Of a stretch of DNA of 36,714 nt, positions 8,486 to 17,206 are shown piece by piece. The notes below the pieces were generated by a model, which worked only from the letters and a program-made list of their open reading frames with translations, made no database searches and was not told the origin of the DNA. Position 1 is the stretch's first letter. Each line of letters opens with the position of its first letter. Position numbers and translations under genes: made by a program. This stretch comes from Nevskia sp. (GTDB lineage: Bacteria > Pseudomonadota > Gammaproteobacteria > Nevskiales > Nevskiaceae). Location of the stretch: contig JAQGNU010000088.1 in assembly GCA_028291645.1 (NCBI GenBank), forward strand, positions 1 to 36,714. Reading direction: 5' to 3'.

Positions 8486-9859
8486 GTGATAAAGCTGAAA
8501 TCTGCGGGTGTATCTTTTCTGTTGGTCTTGAGCGCCGGGTTCCTGGCGTTTCCCTCGTTGGCAAAAGTGCCCGCTGACCAAGCCAATCAGCTTGGCGGAG
8601 ACAAGTACACCTGTACGGGTGCCGAGAAGGCTGGCACGCCAGGTGGCGTGGCCGAGTACAGCGGCAAGTGGCTGGATTCGTGGCCGGGGATGAAGAGCAA
8701 GAGCGGCTACGATCCGGGTCCCTACGCGGACGAAAAGCCGCTGTTCACGATCACTGCACAGAACATGGCGAAGTATGCCGACAAGCTGACGGACAGCCAA
8801 AAGGGCATGTTCCAGCACTATCCGGCCGAATTTCGGATGAATGTCTACCCCAGCCATCGCGACTTCCGTGTTCCGGAGGGCGTCTGCAAGGCGGCAAAGA
8901 CGAATGCACTTAACGCGGAACTCATCGACAACGGCCTCGGGGCGACGTCGGTAACCCGAGCGCAGGCCTTCCCGTTTCCACAGAGCGGCTTGGAAGCGCT
9001 CTGGAACATCACGCTGAACAACTACGGCGCGATGAACGAGGCCATCATTTACGACTCGGCCGACATCTACGCCAACGGCAGCACCTCCTGGGCACGGCAT
9101 CGTTTCCGCTCCATCCGGCTGCCATTTGACCTCAACGCATACGGCCTGCCGCAAGGCGAGTGGAACACCTTTGCCTGGGACGGGCTGCTGGCGCCGCCGC
9201 GCGACAAAGATTCCCTCAACGTAGCGCAAGTGCCGAGCAATTTCGCAAAAAATCATAATGCGGTTTGGCAATACAATCCGGGCACCCGGCGGGTACGCCA
9301 GCTGCCGGACGTCGGCTTCGACTATCCCGAACCCCCCTCCGGCCAACGCACGGTGGACGAAGATTATCTCTTCAACGGCAGCCCGGAACGGTACGACTGG
9401 AAGCTGGTGGGCAAGCGTGAAATCTACGTCCCCTACAACAACTTCAAAATCAACGATCCGTCGCTGAAGTACAAGGACATTCTCGGCGCGAAGACGGTCA
9501 ATCCGGAATACCAGCGGTATGAGCTGCATCGGGTATGGGTGATCGAAGGCAATACCAAGCCCGGTGTGCGTCACATCTACAAGCGTCGCATCCTGTATGC
9601 CGACGAGGACTCGTGGTTTGCACTGTGGTCCGACATCTATGACGCGCGTGGTCTGCTCTGGCGCGCGTCGTGGATCGACTATCACTATTCCGCGGAATGC
9701 GCGTGCTACCACCGCGGTGTGTCCATTTATCAGGATTTGCTGTCGGGAAACTACGAGGTCGCATACCTGGTGAATGAAACGGGTACCTGGTGGAAGCTCA
9801 ACGACCCGAATAACACGCTGGACCTGTACGGGCCAAAGTCAGCCGAGCATGGTCACTAG
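8486..9859 (+). CDS. DUF1329 protein, exported
   Basis: A protein of 457 residues (465 if ATG 8462 is used). The GTG at 8486 is preferred because GGAGG lies six bases upstream. A signal peptide (IKLKSAG, then a hydrophobic core, cleavage near SLAKV) is followed by a DUF1329 domain: AEYSGKWLDSWPG, FPQSGLEALWNITL, NPEYQRYELHRVWVIEG, RHIYKRRILYADEDSWF, DARGLLWRASW. Members usually pair with a DUF1302 barrel protein and often an RND transporter, and are thought to handle hydrophobic substrates at the outer membrane. The DUF1302 gene follows at once. Its promoter contains operator O1, placing it in the TetR regulon. Confidence 0.88.
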   Translation: MIKLKSAGVSFLLVLSAGFLAFPSLAKVPADQANQLGGDKYTCTGAEKAGTPGGVAEYSGKWLDSWPGMKSKSGYDPGPYADEKPLFTITAQNMAKYADKLTDSQKGMFQHYPAEFRMNVYPSHRDFRVPEGVCKAAKTNALNAELIDNGLGATSVTRAQAFPFPQSGLEALWNITLNNYGAMNEAIIYDSADIYANGSTSWARHRFRSIRLPFDLNAYGLPQGEWNTFAWDGLLAPPRDKDSLNVAQVPSNFAKNHNAVWQYNPGTRRVRQLPDVGFDYPEPPSGQRTVDEDYLFNGSPERYDWKLVGKREIYVPYNNFKINDPSLKYKDILGAKTVNPEYQRYELHRVWVIEGNTKPGVRHIYKRRILYADEDSWFALWSDIYDARGLLWRASWIDYHYSAECACYHRGVSIYQDLLSGNYEVAYLVNETGTWWKLNDPNNTLDLYGPKSAEHGH

Positions 9860-9928
9860 GCGCACCAGAGTCACGCGTCGGTAGTTCGAGTTATGTGCTG
9901 GGGCAGTTGCCAGTTCCAATGAAAGAGC

Positions 9929-9957
9929 CCGACGCCAAAAAATACTAATGGCGTCGG
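9929..9957 (+). terminator. Hairpin between the DUF1329 and DUF1302 genes
   Basis: CCGACGCCA (9929-9937) and TGGCGTCGG (9949-9957) make a perfect nine-pair stem with an 11-base AT-rich loop, followed by TGCATCTTTT. It could be a partial terminator or an RNA stabiliser that sets the ratio of the two proteins. Confidence 0.45.
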
Positions 9958-10087
9958 TGCATCTTTTCGCATCACGAACGACCCGGAAGAAACGGACCGG
10001 GTTTGTGATCAACGGCTTTTGCGATTGGGTACTGGGCTGCAGCGGCTTTCAGACGTAAGAAAAAAGTGGGACTGGGAGGGAGAACAG

Positions 10088-11926
10088 ATGAATAAGCGTC
10101 AACACAAGATCATTCTGCAGCGGACCGCCGGACTGGCATGTGCACTGGCCGGGACCATCGGGGCGGCGACGTTCAGCGTTCCTGTTTATGCCGGCAGCAT
10201 CGACCTCGGCGGCGATTTCGAGGCGGAGTACAAACTGACCGTCAACTACTCCGCGTTGATGCGGCTGAAAGATCCAAGCGGCAGTCTCACCAACGGGCCG
10301 GTGAACGCCACCACCATGTTGCCGACAACCGTCAACTACGACGACGGCGACCGCAACTTCAAGCAGTACAGCCTGATCAACAATCGCGTCAGCGGTCTGG
10401 CGGAACTGATCGTCCACGGCCCCAACTATGGCCTCTCTCTGAGCGGCGATGGATTCTACGACCAGGTCTATCACCACCCGAATGACAACGATTCACCGGA
10501 TACCGTTAACAAGACGGGCCAGTACAATAAGTTTACGCGGGGCGCTCGCTACTACGACGGTCAGCGGCTTCGCCTGCTCGATGCGTATGCGTACGGAAAC
10601 TGGCGGCTTGGCCCTCAGCAGGACATCGACTTGCGCATCGGCAGACAGGTGAATGCCTGGGGCGAGGCGCTGTTCTTCTCGGGAATGGCAACCGCGATGT
10701 CGCCGGCGGACGCCACCAAGGCCAACATCCCGGGGATTGAAGTCAAGGATCTCTTGCTGCCTACCTATCAGGTGGCGCTCAAAATGGGCCTCACCGAAGA
10801 TTTGACCCTTGTCGGCTACTACAAGCTGCAATTCAAACCCACCGAACTGAGTCCGGCCGGAGACTTCTTTTCGACTGCGGACGTGGTTGGTCCGGGCTCG
10901 CAATTTATCTACCTGAGTCAGAATCCGTTTTATAGAATCCCGCTACCGGCTCCGCTGAACCTGCCGCTCGGGCAACTGGTTCCCGGCACGCCGCAGATAT
11001 GGACCGCACCACGCGGGCCCGACCTCAAACCGAGCAACTTCGGCCAATACGGTGCCGGTCTGAAATTCCGGCTGACGGATCAGACCAGTGTGGGTGCCTA
11101 CTACCTGCGCTACACCGACACCGCACCGATGATATCGCTCAACCCGGGCTATCAGGTCTTGATTGCGCCTTTGGTTACGCTGCCACAGGTCTTGCAGGGG
11201 CCGTTGCAGGCGGTTGAGCGCGGCATTCTGACAGCAATTGGTTTACCGCCTAGTGTGCCAATTCCATTGGTGACTGCACCACTGACGACGCAGGTGCTTG
11301 GGCAAAAAGTACCGGTGTCCTACAACCTCGGCTATCAAGACGGCATCCATATGGGGGCGCTGAGCTTCTCCACGCAGGTGTTCGGCGTGAGCGTCGCCGG
11401 AGAAGCCGATTATCGTGATGGCATCGATCTGCTGGTAAACCCCGCTTCCCCCAGCAACACCCGCGGCAAGACCATGCAGTTCGACACGAGCGCAATTCAG
11501 GCTTTGGGACACGGATGGTTCTGGGACTCGCTTCAGCTGGTGGGAGAAGCGCAATACATCCATATCCTCAGCGCCACGCCGGTCGGTGGCGTGAGTGAGC
11601 TGACCAATGGCACAGGTCATGGAAGCAAGAATGCCTGGGCGTATTCCACCCAGGTCATAACGGGCTGGAACAATGTGGTCTCCGGCTGGGACATTTCCGT
11701 GCCGATCACCTTCTCGGCAATCGCCAAGGGATCGCCACCGCCGGGAACCTTCGGCGCGCTGTACGGCGAAGGCGATCAGCGTGACTCGGTGGGCATCACG
11801 TTCAGCTACCTGCAGCGGTTGAGCCTTGGCCTGACCTACAGTGGCTTTCTGGGCACGCCGAATGTGGAGCAGCATCCATACGCCGACCGCGACAACATAG
11901 CTTTCTCCGCCAAGTACCAGTTCTAG
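10088..11926 (+). CDS. DUF1302 outer-membrane beta-barrel protein
   Basis: A 612-residue protein starting at ATG 10088 behind GGGAGGGAG. The signal peptide ends near VYAGSIDLGG (residues 33-42). The mature part has alternating polar and aromatic strands typical of DUF1302 porin-like barrels (RIGRQVNAWGEALFFSGMAT, TSVGAYYLRYTDTAPM) and ends in the aromatic AFSAKYQF, an outer-membrane insertion signal. A DUF1302 protein of Pseudomonas aeruginosa (SphA) acts with sphingosine, which supports a role with amphipathic lipids. It is paired with DUF1329 upstream and probably passes a hydrophobic substrate through the outer membrane. No copy of the regulon operator lies directly before it, so expression may depend on read-through from 8285. 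Confidence 0.85.
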   Translation: MNKRQHKIILQRTAGLACALAGTIGAATFSVPVYAGSIDLGGDFEAEYKLTVNYSALMRLKDPSGSLTNGPVNATTMLPTTVNYDDGDRNFKQYSLINNRVSGLAELIVHGPNYGLSLSGDGFYDQVYHHPNDNDSPDTVNKTGQYNKFTRGARYYDGQRLRLLDAYAYGNWRLGPQQDIDLRIGRQVNAWGEALFFSGMATAMSPADATKANIPGIEVKDLLLPTYQVALKMGLTEDLTLVGYYKLQFKPTELSPAGDFFSTADVVGPGSQFIYLSQNPFYRIPLPAPLNLPLGQLVPGTPQIWTAPRGPDLKPSNFGQYGAGLKFRLTDQTSVGAYYLRYTDTAPMISLNPGYQVLIAPLVTLPQVLQGPLQAVERGILTAIGLPPSVPIPLVTAPLTTQVLGQKVPVSYNLGYQDGIHMGALSFSTQVFGVSVAGEADYRDGIDLLVNPASPSNTRGKTMQFDTSAIQALGHGWFWDSLQLVGEAQYIHILSATPVGGVSELTNGTGHGSKNAWAYSTQVITGWNNVVSGWDISVPITFSAIAKGSPPPGTFGALYGEGDQRDSVGITFSYLQRLSLGLTYSGFLGTPNVEQHPYADRDNIAFSAKYQF

Positions 11927-11988
11927 CATCAGGCGGAGACTTGCCTGACAGCAAGCGCTGACGGTTCGCGATAGGACGATGGCCCAGT

Positions 11989-12014
11989 ACCTCAGCACCA
12001 CCCGATGCTGAGGT
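11989..12014 (+). terminator. Hairpin after the DUF1302 gene
   Basis: ACCTCAGCA (11989-11997) and TGCTGAGGT (12006-12014) form a perfect nine-pair stem with an eight-base loop, 62 bases after the DUF1302 stop. The T-run is weak (GTTGTG). It is a likely transcription end for the DUF1329/DUF1302 pair. Confidence 0.5.
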
Positions 12015-12162
12015 GTTGTGCATCAGCCCCGATGCCCCGTGGTAGCTACGCCATGCCTAAGACATTCGAACCTGTCGCCGCCCAAGCAGTGTTTTGCCGC
12101 CAGCATCGCACCGGTCGTCGCCGACGCTGCGATCGGTCAGTTGGAACAGAGTGCGTGCGAAC

Positions 12163-13065
12163 GTGAAGATACTCGTTGTCGGTGGCACCGGGCTGATTGG
12201 CGGCCACCTGGCCTTGCGCTTGCAGGAACTTGGTCATGCCGTTGAGCTCGCCGCACGCAAACCGCCCGCTGCGACTACTGCATTGGCGAAAATGCCGTTT
12301 TACCAAGTTGACTATATCGGGCAGGAGCCGGATCGCGATCTTCTGGCACGGTTCGACGCGATCGTATTCGCCGCAGGCAACGACGTCCGGCACGTGCCGG
12401 CAGGCGCCGATGCAGATGTCCACTGGCAACGTGCCAATGCCGAGGCAGTCCCGCGTTTTATGGCCGGCGTCAAGCGTGCCGGGGTGCGCCATGCAGTCCT
12501 GATCGGCAGTTTCTATCCGCAGGCTGCGCCTCATCTGGTGAAGAAGAACGCCTACATCGCTTCGAGGCTCGCGGCCGACGAGGGGACACGCGCCCTTGCA
12601 TCGGATGATTTTCACGTAGTGGTATTGAATGCGCCATTTGTAGTGGGTCATGTTCCCGGGCTCGTTGTTGCGGGATATCACGCGATTGCCCTATGGGCAC
12701 TCGGGCGCATGCCCCAGGTCGAGCGTTACGTGATTCCCGGCGGCCTCAATGTCATCTCGACCGACACGCTGAGTGACGCCGTCGCCGGTGCTCTGGCCAG
12801 GGGCAAGAGCGGCAAGGCCTACCTGATCGGCGACGAGAACCTCTCGTTTCAGAGTTTATTCGAGCTCTTCTTCAAGGCAGGCGGCGATGACAAGCCGCTT
12901 GAAGTGCGGGATCAGGAGCATCCGTTCCTGCCTGACGCGGTGGTCTTCGCCGGTCGCGGGGCGACGATTTACTATGAGCCCAGTCCCGACGAAGTTTCCG
13001 AACTGCGCTATCGCCGCAACGATGTCGCCAGAACGGTCAAGCTGATCGTCGACGCCGCCCGGTGA
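12163..13065 (+). CDS. NAD-dependent epimerase/dehydratase-like protein (atypical extended SDR), copy 1
   Basis: A 300-residue protein. The Rossmann loop GGTGLIGG follows the start (VKILVVGGTGLIGGHLALRL). The GTG start at 12163 is chosen by alignment with the paralogue at 32591; the frame is open from 12094. FAAGNDVRHVPAG and IGSFYPQAAPHLV are shared almost unchanged with the paralogue. The SDR Tyr-x3-Lys is replaced by Tyr-x3-Arg (NAYIASR), so standard catalysis is doubtful. Later motifs (LNAPFVVG, GDENLSFQ, EVRDQEHPFLPD) are also conserved between copies. It is convergent with the esterase gene at 13165. Function unknown; substrate binding or redox sensing are alternatives to catalysis. Confidence 0.8.
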   Translation: MKILVVGGTGLIGGHLALRLQELGHAVELAARKPPAATTALAKMPFYQVDYIGQEPDRDLLARFDAIVFAAGNDVRHVPAGADADVHWQRANAEAVPRFMAGVKRAGVRHAVLIGSFYPQAAPHLVKKNAYIASRLAADEGTRALASDDFHVVVLNAPFVVGHVPGLVVAGYHAIALWALGRMPQVERYVIPGGLNVISTDTLSDAVAGALARGKSGKAYLIGDENLSFQSLFELFFKAGGDDKPLEVRDQEHPFLPDAVVFAGRGATIYYEPSPDEVSELRYRRNDVARTVKLIVDAAR

Positions 13066-13164
13066 CTTGCGGCGTGTCCTGACGCGGTTCGATCGACGTC
13101 TTTTTCTGCAGGCGTCGCCGTACTGGGCCATGATCGGCGACGTACGCAGAATGTTTCTGAAAAT

Positions 13165-14133
13165 TTAGGCGAGATGCTCGCCTATGAAACGAATTTGCTC
13201 GGCAAGGCACTCGGCATCCTCCGGCGCGCCGCCAAAACCTCCGTGAGGCATGGCTTCGAAGACATGTAGCTCAGCGGTGATGCCCGCCCGCCGCAGCGCC
13301 CGGTGCAGGATCACGGTGTTCGATAAAAAGAGATCGCGCGTGCCCGAGATCAGAATCGTCGGCGGGAAGCCTTTGCTGAAATCTCCAAAGACCGGCGACA
13401 AATAAGGATTCTTAAGGTCGGCACCGTCTGCATAGAGCGCGATCGAATCCGTCAGGCGCTGTTGCAGAACCACATCGATAACTGCATTGGTCTCGAAGGT
13501 ATCGCCCGACTCCGTCAGGTCCGCTTCCGGAGTGAAGAGAACAGCCGCGCCCGGAAGGGGCAGACCCGAATCGCGCGCTTTCAGGATCAGTGCCGCAGCA
13601 AGTCCGCCGCCGGCAGAACCACCGTACACGGCCACATTCTCCGGCTTGAAGCGCTCAAGCACATAACGATAAGCCTCGAGCGCATCGTCAAGCGCCGCCG
13701 GGAATGGATGCTGAGGCGGCATGCGATAGTCAGACGAATAGACCTTGCAGGAAGCCATCGCCGCGACCGGCAGCGCCATGTGTGCCGCGAGCAAGCCGCC
13801 GCCGACCACGAAGGCGCCGCCATGGAAATACAGCATGGCCCGGGCCGCATTGATTTTCGGGACCGCTTTGGAGGTGATCTCGTACAGAGACGCTGCGGAA
13901 AGCTGGCGCGTCGTGATGTCGGCCGGAAACAGCTGAGGGAGTGCCGCGCACCGCTCCGCCAAAAGGCGATCGATCATGGCGATCGTTTCTGGCGTCCATT
14001 GGATATTTTCCGTCCTTGGAACTGCGGCCGCGAGAAACTCTTGAGCAGCGAGGCTGATGCTCTTCGGGACAGGAATCCTGCGAGCAGGGACAATCAGCCC
14101 CTCGATCTCCGGCTCTTCTTCAGATCCATTCAT
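13165..14133 (-). CDS. Alpha/beta hydrolase, HSL-type esterase/lipase
   Basis: A 322-residue enzyme of the hormone-sensitive-lipase family. HGGAF (104-108) builds the oxyanion hole, GGSAGG carries the nucleophile S173, and the remaining triad lies in SGTRDLF (Asp) and AMPHGGF (His). No signal peptide, so cytoplasmic. ATG 14133 has GGAG eight bases upstream. It is last in a five-gene minus-strand run, 48 bases after an SDR gene. It probably hydrolyses an acyl ester made or taken up by this pathway; the natural ester is unknown. Confidence 0.88.
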   Translation of the reverse strand: MNGSEEEPEIEGLIVPARRIPVPKSISLAAQEFLAAAVPRTENIQWTPETIAMIDRLLAERCAALPQLFPADITTRQLSAASLYEITSKAVPKINAARAMLYFHGGAFVVGGGLLAAHMALPVAAMASCKVYSSDYRMPPQHPFPAALDDALEAYRYVLERFKPENVAVYGGSAGGGLAAALILKARDSGLPLPGAAVLFTPEADLTESGDTFETNAVIDVVLQQRLTDSIALYADGADLKNPYLSPVFGDFSKGFPPTILISGTRDLFLSNTVILHRALRRAGITAELHVFEAMPHGGFGGAPEDAECLAEQIRFIGEHLA

Positions 14134-14181
14134 TGCAAATTCTCCACTGCACGAAAATCCACGGTGTCGATCCTTTCCGGA

Positions 14182-14946
14182 TCAGGAACGCATCGTCGCT
14201 CCGCCGTCGACGCTGATCACCTGGCCGGTGATGTACGAGCCTTCGTCAGACATGAGCAATGCACCAAGGGCTGCGATATCGTCGGGACGACCCAGGCGGG
14301 ATTTTATTGGCGTCAAACTGATCGCGTGCTTCTCGAATTCAGGCCCAGTGACGGCCGCCAGGCTCGGATGCATGATCAGGCCCGGAGCGATGACGTTCGC
14401 GCGAATGCCGTCGCGGCCATAACGAGTCGCCACGTGGCGCATCAGCGCGTGGCCGGCGACCTTGCTCATGCTGTAAGCAACTCTGACTTCGCCGGGAACG
14501 TGCGCCGCTCCCGAACTGGTATAGACGATGGAGCCGCCGCCGCGAGCGATCATCGACGGCAGCACCTTCTGGGTGCAGATCAGGAATCCGCGCGCGTTTA
14601 CTTGCATCATCTCGTCGTAAACGTCCAAAGGCAGATCGAGAACGCCGACGTTCAGCCTTCCATCCGCGAAACACGCGAAATTGGCGTGCAATCCATCGAG
14701 TCCGCCGAAAGTGTCGCAGGCCAGGGTGACCGCCGCGGCGACTGACGCCTGGTCGCTGCCATCCAATTGCGTCGCGATTGACTTGCCTCCCGCCGCAACG
14801 ATGTCCTTGACGACCTTGCCGGCGCTGCTTGCATCCATATCCCCCAATACCACCGACGCGCCTTCCCCGGCATAGCGTCGCGCCAGCTCACTGCCGATGC
14901 CGCCACCACCGGCAACCAATATCACCTTGTTTTCCAGTCGCTTCAT
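14182..14946 (-). CDS. SDR-family oxidoreductase
   Basis: A 254-residue classical SDR. The cofactor loop is AGGGGIG (12-18), a variant of TGxxxGIG. The usual NNAG is changed to HANFA (near 87-91). Catalytic S144/S145, Y158 and K162 (YSMSK) are intact. It ends with the typical GQVISVDGG. GAGGTGTCGA precedes ATG 14946. It is the fourth gene of the run beginning at 18607 and probably interconverts an alcohol and a ketone. Confidence 0.88.
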   Translation of the reverse strand: MKRLENKVILVAGGGGIGSELARRYAGEGASVVLGDMDASSAGKVVKDIVAAGGKSIATQLDGSDQASVAAAVTLACDTFGGLDGLHANFACFADGRLNVGVLDLPLDVYDEMMQVNARGFLICTQKVLPSMIARGGGSIVYTSSGAAHVPGEVRVAYSMSKVAGHALMRHVATRYGRDGIRANVIAPGLIMHPSLAAVTGPEFEKHAISLTPIKSRLGRPDDIAALGALLMSDEGSYITGQVISVDGGATMRS

Positions 14947-15016
14947 TCGACACCTCGATAGTTATTCGCAAGGACAGCCTGCAAGCGGCCGGAGATGGTA
15001 GTCATGCCCACCTCTG

Positions 15017-15856
15017 CTACAGCTTTGGTAGCGTCAAGGCATCGCCGATCACTGTCTTGCCATCCAGTGCGTGCAGCGGTTGTTGAAGCATCTCCAGGAC
15101 CTGGCGACTTTTCATAACGCGGCCGTTCAGAGGCGCCACGGTCAGCAGAAATGCGGCCTCGGCCATCATTTCGACGCTCTCACCGGCGCTCGGATTGGTG
15201 CGCAGGTAGGCGATCGCACCGGGCGAACTGCCGCCGGTGATGACGACGGCGCAGGGCAGCAGCGCATTCGCATGAATGCCTGTTCCGTGCAGTTCGGTTG
15301 CAAGCCCCAGGGTAAAGCGATCCAGCGCGGCCTTGGAAGCGCCATAGAACACGAGCCCCAACACCACTTGCACGGAGCCTGAATAAGGAATCTCCATCGC
15401 GGTGGCCCCTGCACTCGTGATGTTGAGGATGCGGCCGTAGCCCTTTTCACGCATGGCAGGCAAAGCCTGCTGGATCAGGTCGATCGGCGCATGAAAGTTG
15501 ACCTCGAAAAGCTTGTGCCGATAGGTGTCGTCCATCGCGCTCGGCTTCTGGTAATTATTCGTCGCCGCATTGTTCACCAGAATATCGACCGGTCCGAAAT
15601 GCGCGGCGGCTCTTGCGATATAGCCCGCTCTGAAGGTCGCATCGGCGAGGTCCAGCGGCTCGATCGCCGCCCGGCCTCCCGCCTGCCGGATCGACGCCAG
15701 CGTTTCCTCGACCCCTTCGTCCTTTGCGGTGCGGGATGCGATGACCACCGCCGCGCCATGCGCCGCCAGCCGCTGCGCAATGGCGCGGCCGATTCCGCGC
15801 CGGGCACCCGTCACCAGTGCGACGCGGCCATCAAGCGATTCGTTGATTCTGTTCAT
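15017..15856 (-). CDS. SDR-family oxidoreductase with a long Ser-Tyr loop
   Basis: A 279-residue SDR with TGARRGIG (16-23), NNAA (95-98), S148 and YGASK (Y171, K175). The distance from catalytic Ser to Tyr is 23 residues rather than about 13 because of an extra segment (EIPYSGSVQVVLGLVF) that must lie beside the active site. It ends with QVLEMLQQPLHALDGKTVIG instead of the common xVDGG tail. ATG 15856 is preceded by GGAGG. It is 70 bases upstream of the next SDR gene and part of the same operon. Confidence 0.85.
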   Translation of the reverse strand: MNRINESLDGRVALVTGARRGIGRAIAQRLAAHGAAVVIASRTAKDEGVEETLASIRQAGGRAAIEPLDLADATFRAGYIARAAAHFGPVDILVNNAATNNYQKPSAMDDTYRHKLFEVNFHAPIDLIQQALPAMREKGYGRILNITSAGATAMEIPYSGSVQVVLGLVFYGASKAALDRFTLGLATELHGTGIHANALLPCAVVITGGSSPGAIAYLRTNPSAGESVEMMAEAAFLLTVAPLNGRVMKSRQVLEMLQQPLHALDGKTVIGDALTLPKL

Positions 15857-15884
15857 TCATCCTCCATCGATTCTGTTTATTCAT
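15845..15884. repeat. Short tandem duplication at an SDR start codon
   Basis: GATTCTGTTCATTCAT (15845-15860) and GATTCTGTTTATTCAT (15869-15884) differ at one base and have a 24-base period. The unit carries the start-codon region of the downstream SDR gene, so a second, out-of-frame ATG-rich copy lies just before the real start. Confidence 0.6.
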
Positions 15885-15927
15885 GTTCCATCGCGGCGCT
15901 TCGAGCGTCGCCGCCGATGTATCCGGC

Positions 15928-17178
15928 TCAACGCTCCTCTTCGATTCCGTAGTGCCGGACATAGTCGGCGTAGCGCTGACGCTCGCGTTCCAGGTCGACG
16001 ACGTCCGCATAGGCATATTCGTGTTTGCCATGCTTCGTTCGCGGCCGTTCTTTGACGTAGCGTTCGATCTCGGCACTGCCTTGCTCGGTGAACGGAAGCC
16101 CGAGCTGCTCGTAAGCGCGCCGGATTTCGCCGAGCGCATCGGCCATCAGTGGCTTGAAGTGAATGTCCGCGATCTGCGCCGCCGGAATCACACCGGACTC
16201 GCGCTCGGCGATGACCTTGTTGACGATCCGCGACATGCCGGCGTTCAGCATTTCCGAAGCCTGCGCAGCATCGAACAGGTCCGAGCGCATCAGCCGCGTG
16301 CTCGCCATCAGGCTGACGAAGGACTGCACCACCGCCGCCGGATCGCGATGCGTATGGATGATGCGCGCGTCCGGGTAGACCTCCAGCAGCGCGGGTATGT
16401 GCGGCATGTGGCCGCCGTACTTCAGCACCCAGCGCCGCTGCTTCCCGGACTGGAATTGCAGGATCTTCAGGATGCGCTTGTGCATCTCCAGCGCTGGCCG
16501 CACATCGGCTCGGGCGTTCCATTGCGCATAGCTCGGCACATTGTTACGGCTGAAGAAATGACCGCTCCTGAATTCGTAGGCCATCAGTTGGGAACACTCT
16601 TCGGGCAGGTCCCAACGCTGCTCATGCTTGGAGACGAGGCTTTCGTCGATCTCATATTGGATGCGCGTCTCGGCCTCGCTCCACGCGATGCGGGCCGCCA
16701 CGTCCTCTTCCGGCGACAAGCGACTGTCGATGGGACAAGGCAGCCGCATTTCCCACAGCAGCGGTGCGCGGTGCGCCGGATCTTTCGACAGGTACTCGTG
16801 AAGAATGGTCGATCCGGTCCTGCCCATGCCGATGATGAACACCGGCGCCGCGATTTTCTCGCTCTGCACCTCGGGATGTCGCTTCTCGAACGCGATCACG
16901 CGCAGGCGGCTCTGCAGCACGCGCCGAATCTCTTCGCCCGCGACCAGGCGGCCGATCAAGCTGAGCTGTGCTTCCCGGTTGAGGGCGTCGATCAGAACCT
17001 CGAGCCCTTCTCTGAAGCTGTCGCTGCCGAAATCGCTCAGTCCGGTCTGGGCCTTCGCATCCTCCAGCAGTTGCGCCACGTTCATCGGAACCACCTTCTC
17101 GGGACCCAGATAGCGGCCGGCAGTGTTGAGTTCCCGGACCCAGTTCGCCTGGGGCACCTGTCTTTCGTTTGCTGTCAT
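15928..17178 (-). CDS. PAPS-dependent sulfotransferase-family protein
   Basis: A 416-residue protein of the Sulfotransfer_3 type. The 5'-phosphosulfate loop is IIGMGRTGST (115-124), and the 3'-phosphate segment is IIHTHRDPAAVVQSFVSL with R278 and S286. It would transfer sulfate from PAPS to a hydroxyl or amine. Relatives in actinobacteria and proteobacteria often sit with DUF1214-like and SDR genes, as here. No signal peptide. The upstream DUF1214-like gene ends 28 bases before it. The acceptor is unknown; a sterol-like alcohol is one option. Confidence 0.85.
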   Translation of the reverse strand: MTANERQVPQANWVRELNTAGRYLGPEKVVPMNVAQLLEDAKAQTGLSDFGSDSFREGLEVLIDALNREAQLSLIGRLVAGEEIRRVLQSRLRVIAFEKRHPEVQSEKIAAPVFIIGMGRTGSTILHEYLSKDPAHRAPLLWEMRLPCPIDSRLSPEEDVAARIAWSEAETRIQYEIDESLVSKHEQRWDLPEECSQLMAYEFRSGHFFSRNNVPSYAQWNARADVRPALEMHKRILKILQFQSGKQRRWVLKYGGHMPHIPALLEVYPDARIIHTHRDPAAVVQSFVSLMASTRLMRSDLFDAAQASEMLNAGMSRIVNKVIAERESGVIPAAQIADIHFKPLMADALGEIRRAYEQLGLPFTEQGSAEIERYVKERPRTKHGKHEYAYADVVDLERERQRYADYVRHYGIEEER

Positions 17179-17206
17179 CTGCTTGCTCCGGCTTTTTGAG
17201 TGCCAA

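Noticed and set aside
8405-9712. 435-codon open frame on the minus strand
   Set aside because: It lies opposite the DUF1329 gene, has no ribosome-binding site and no recognisable domain; a GC-rich antisense shadow.
13462-14745. 427-codon plus-strand open frame
   Set aside because: It crosses two real minus-strand genes (esterase and SDR) and is Arg-rich, as expected for an antisense frame.
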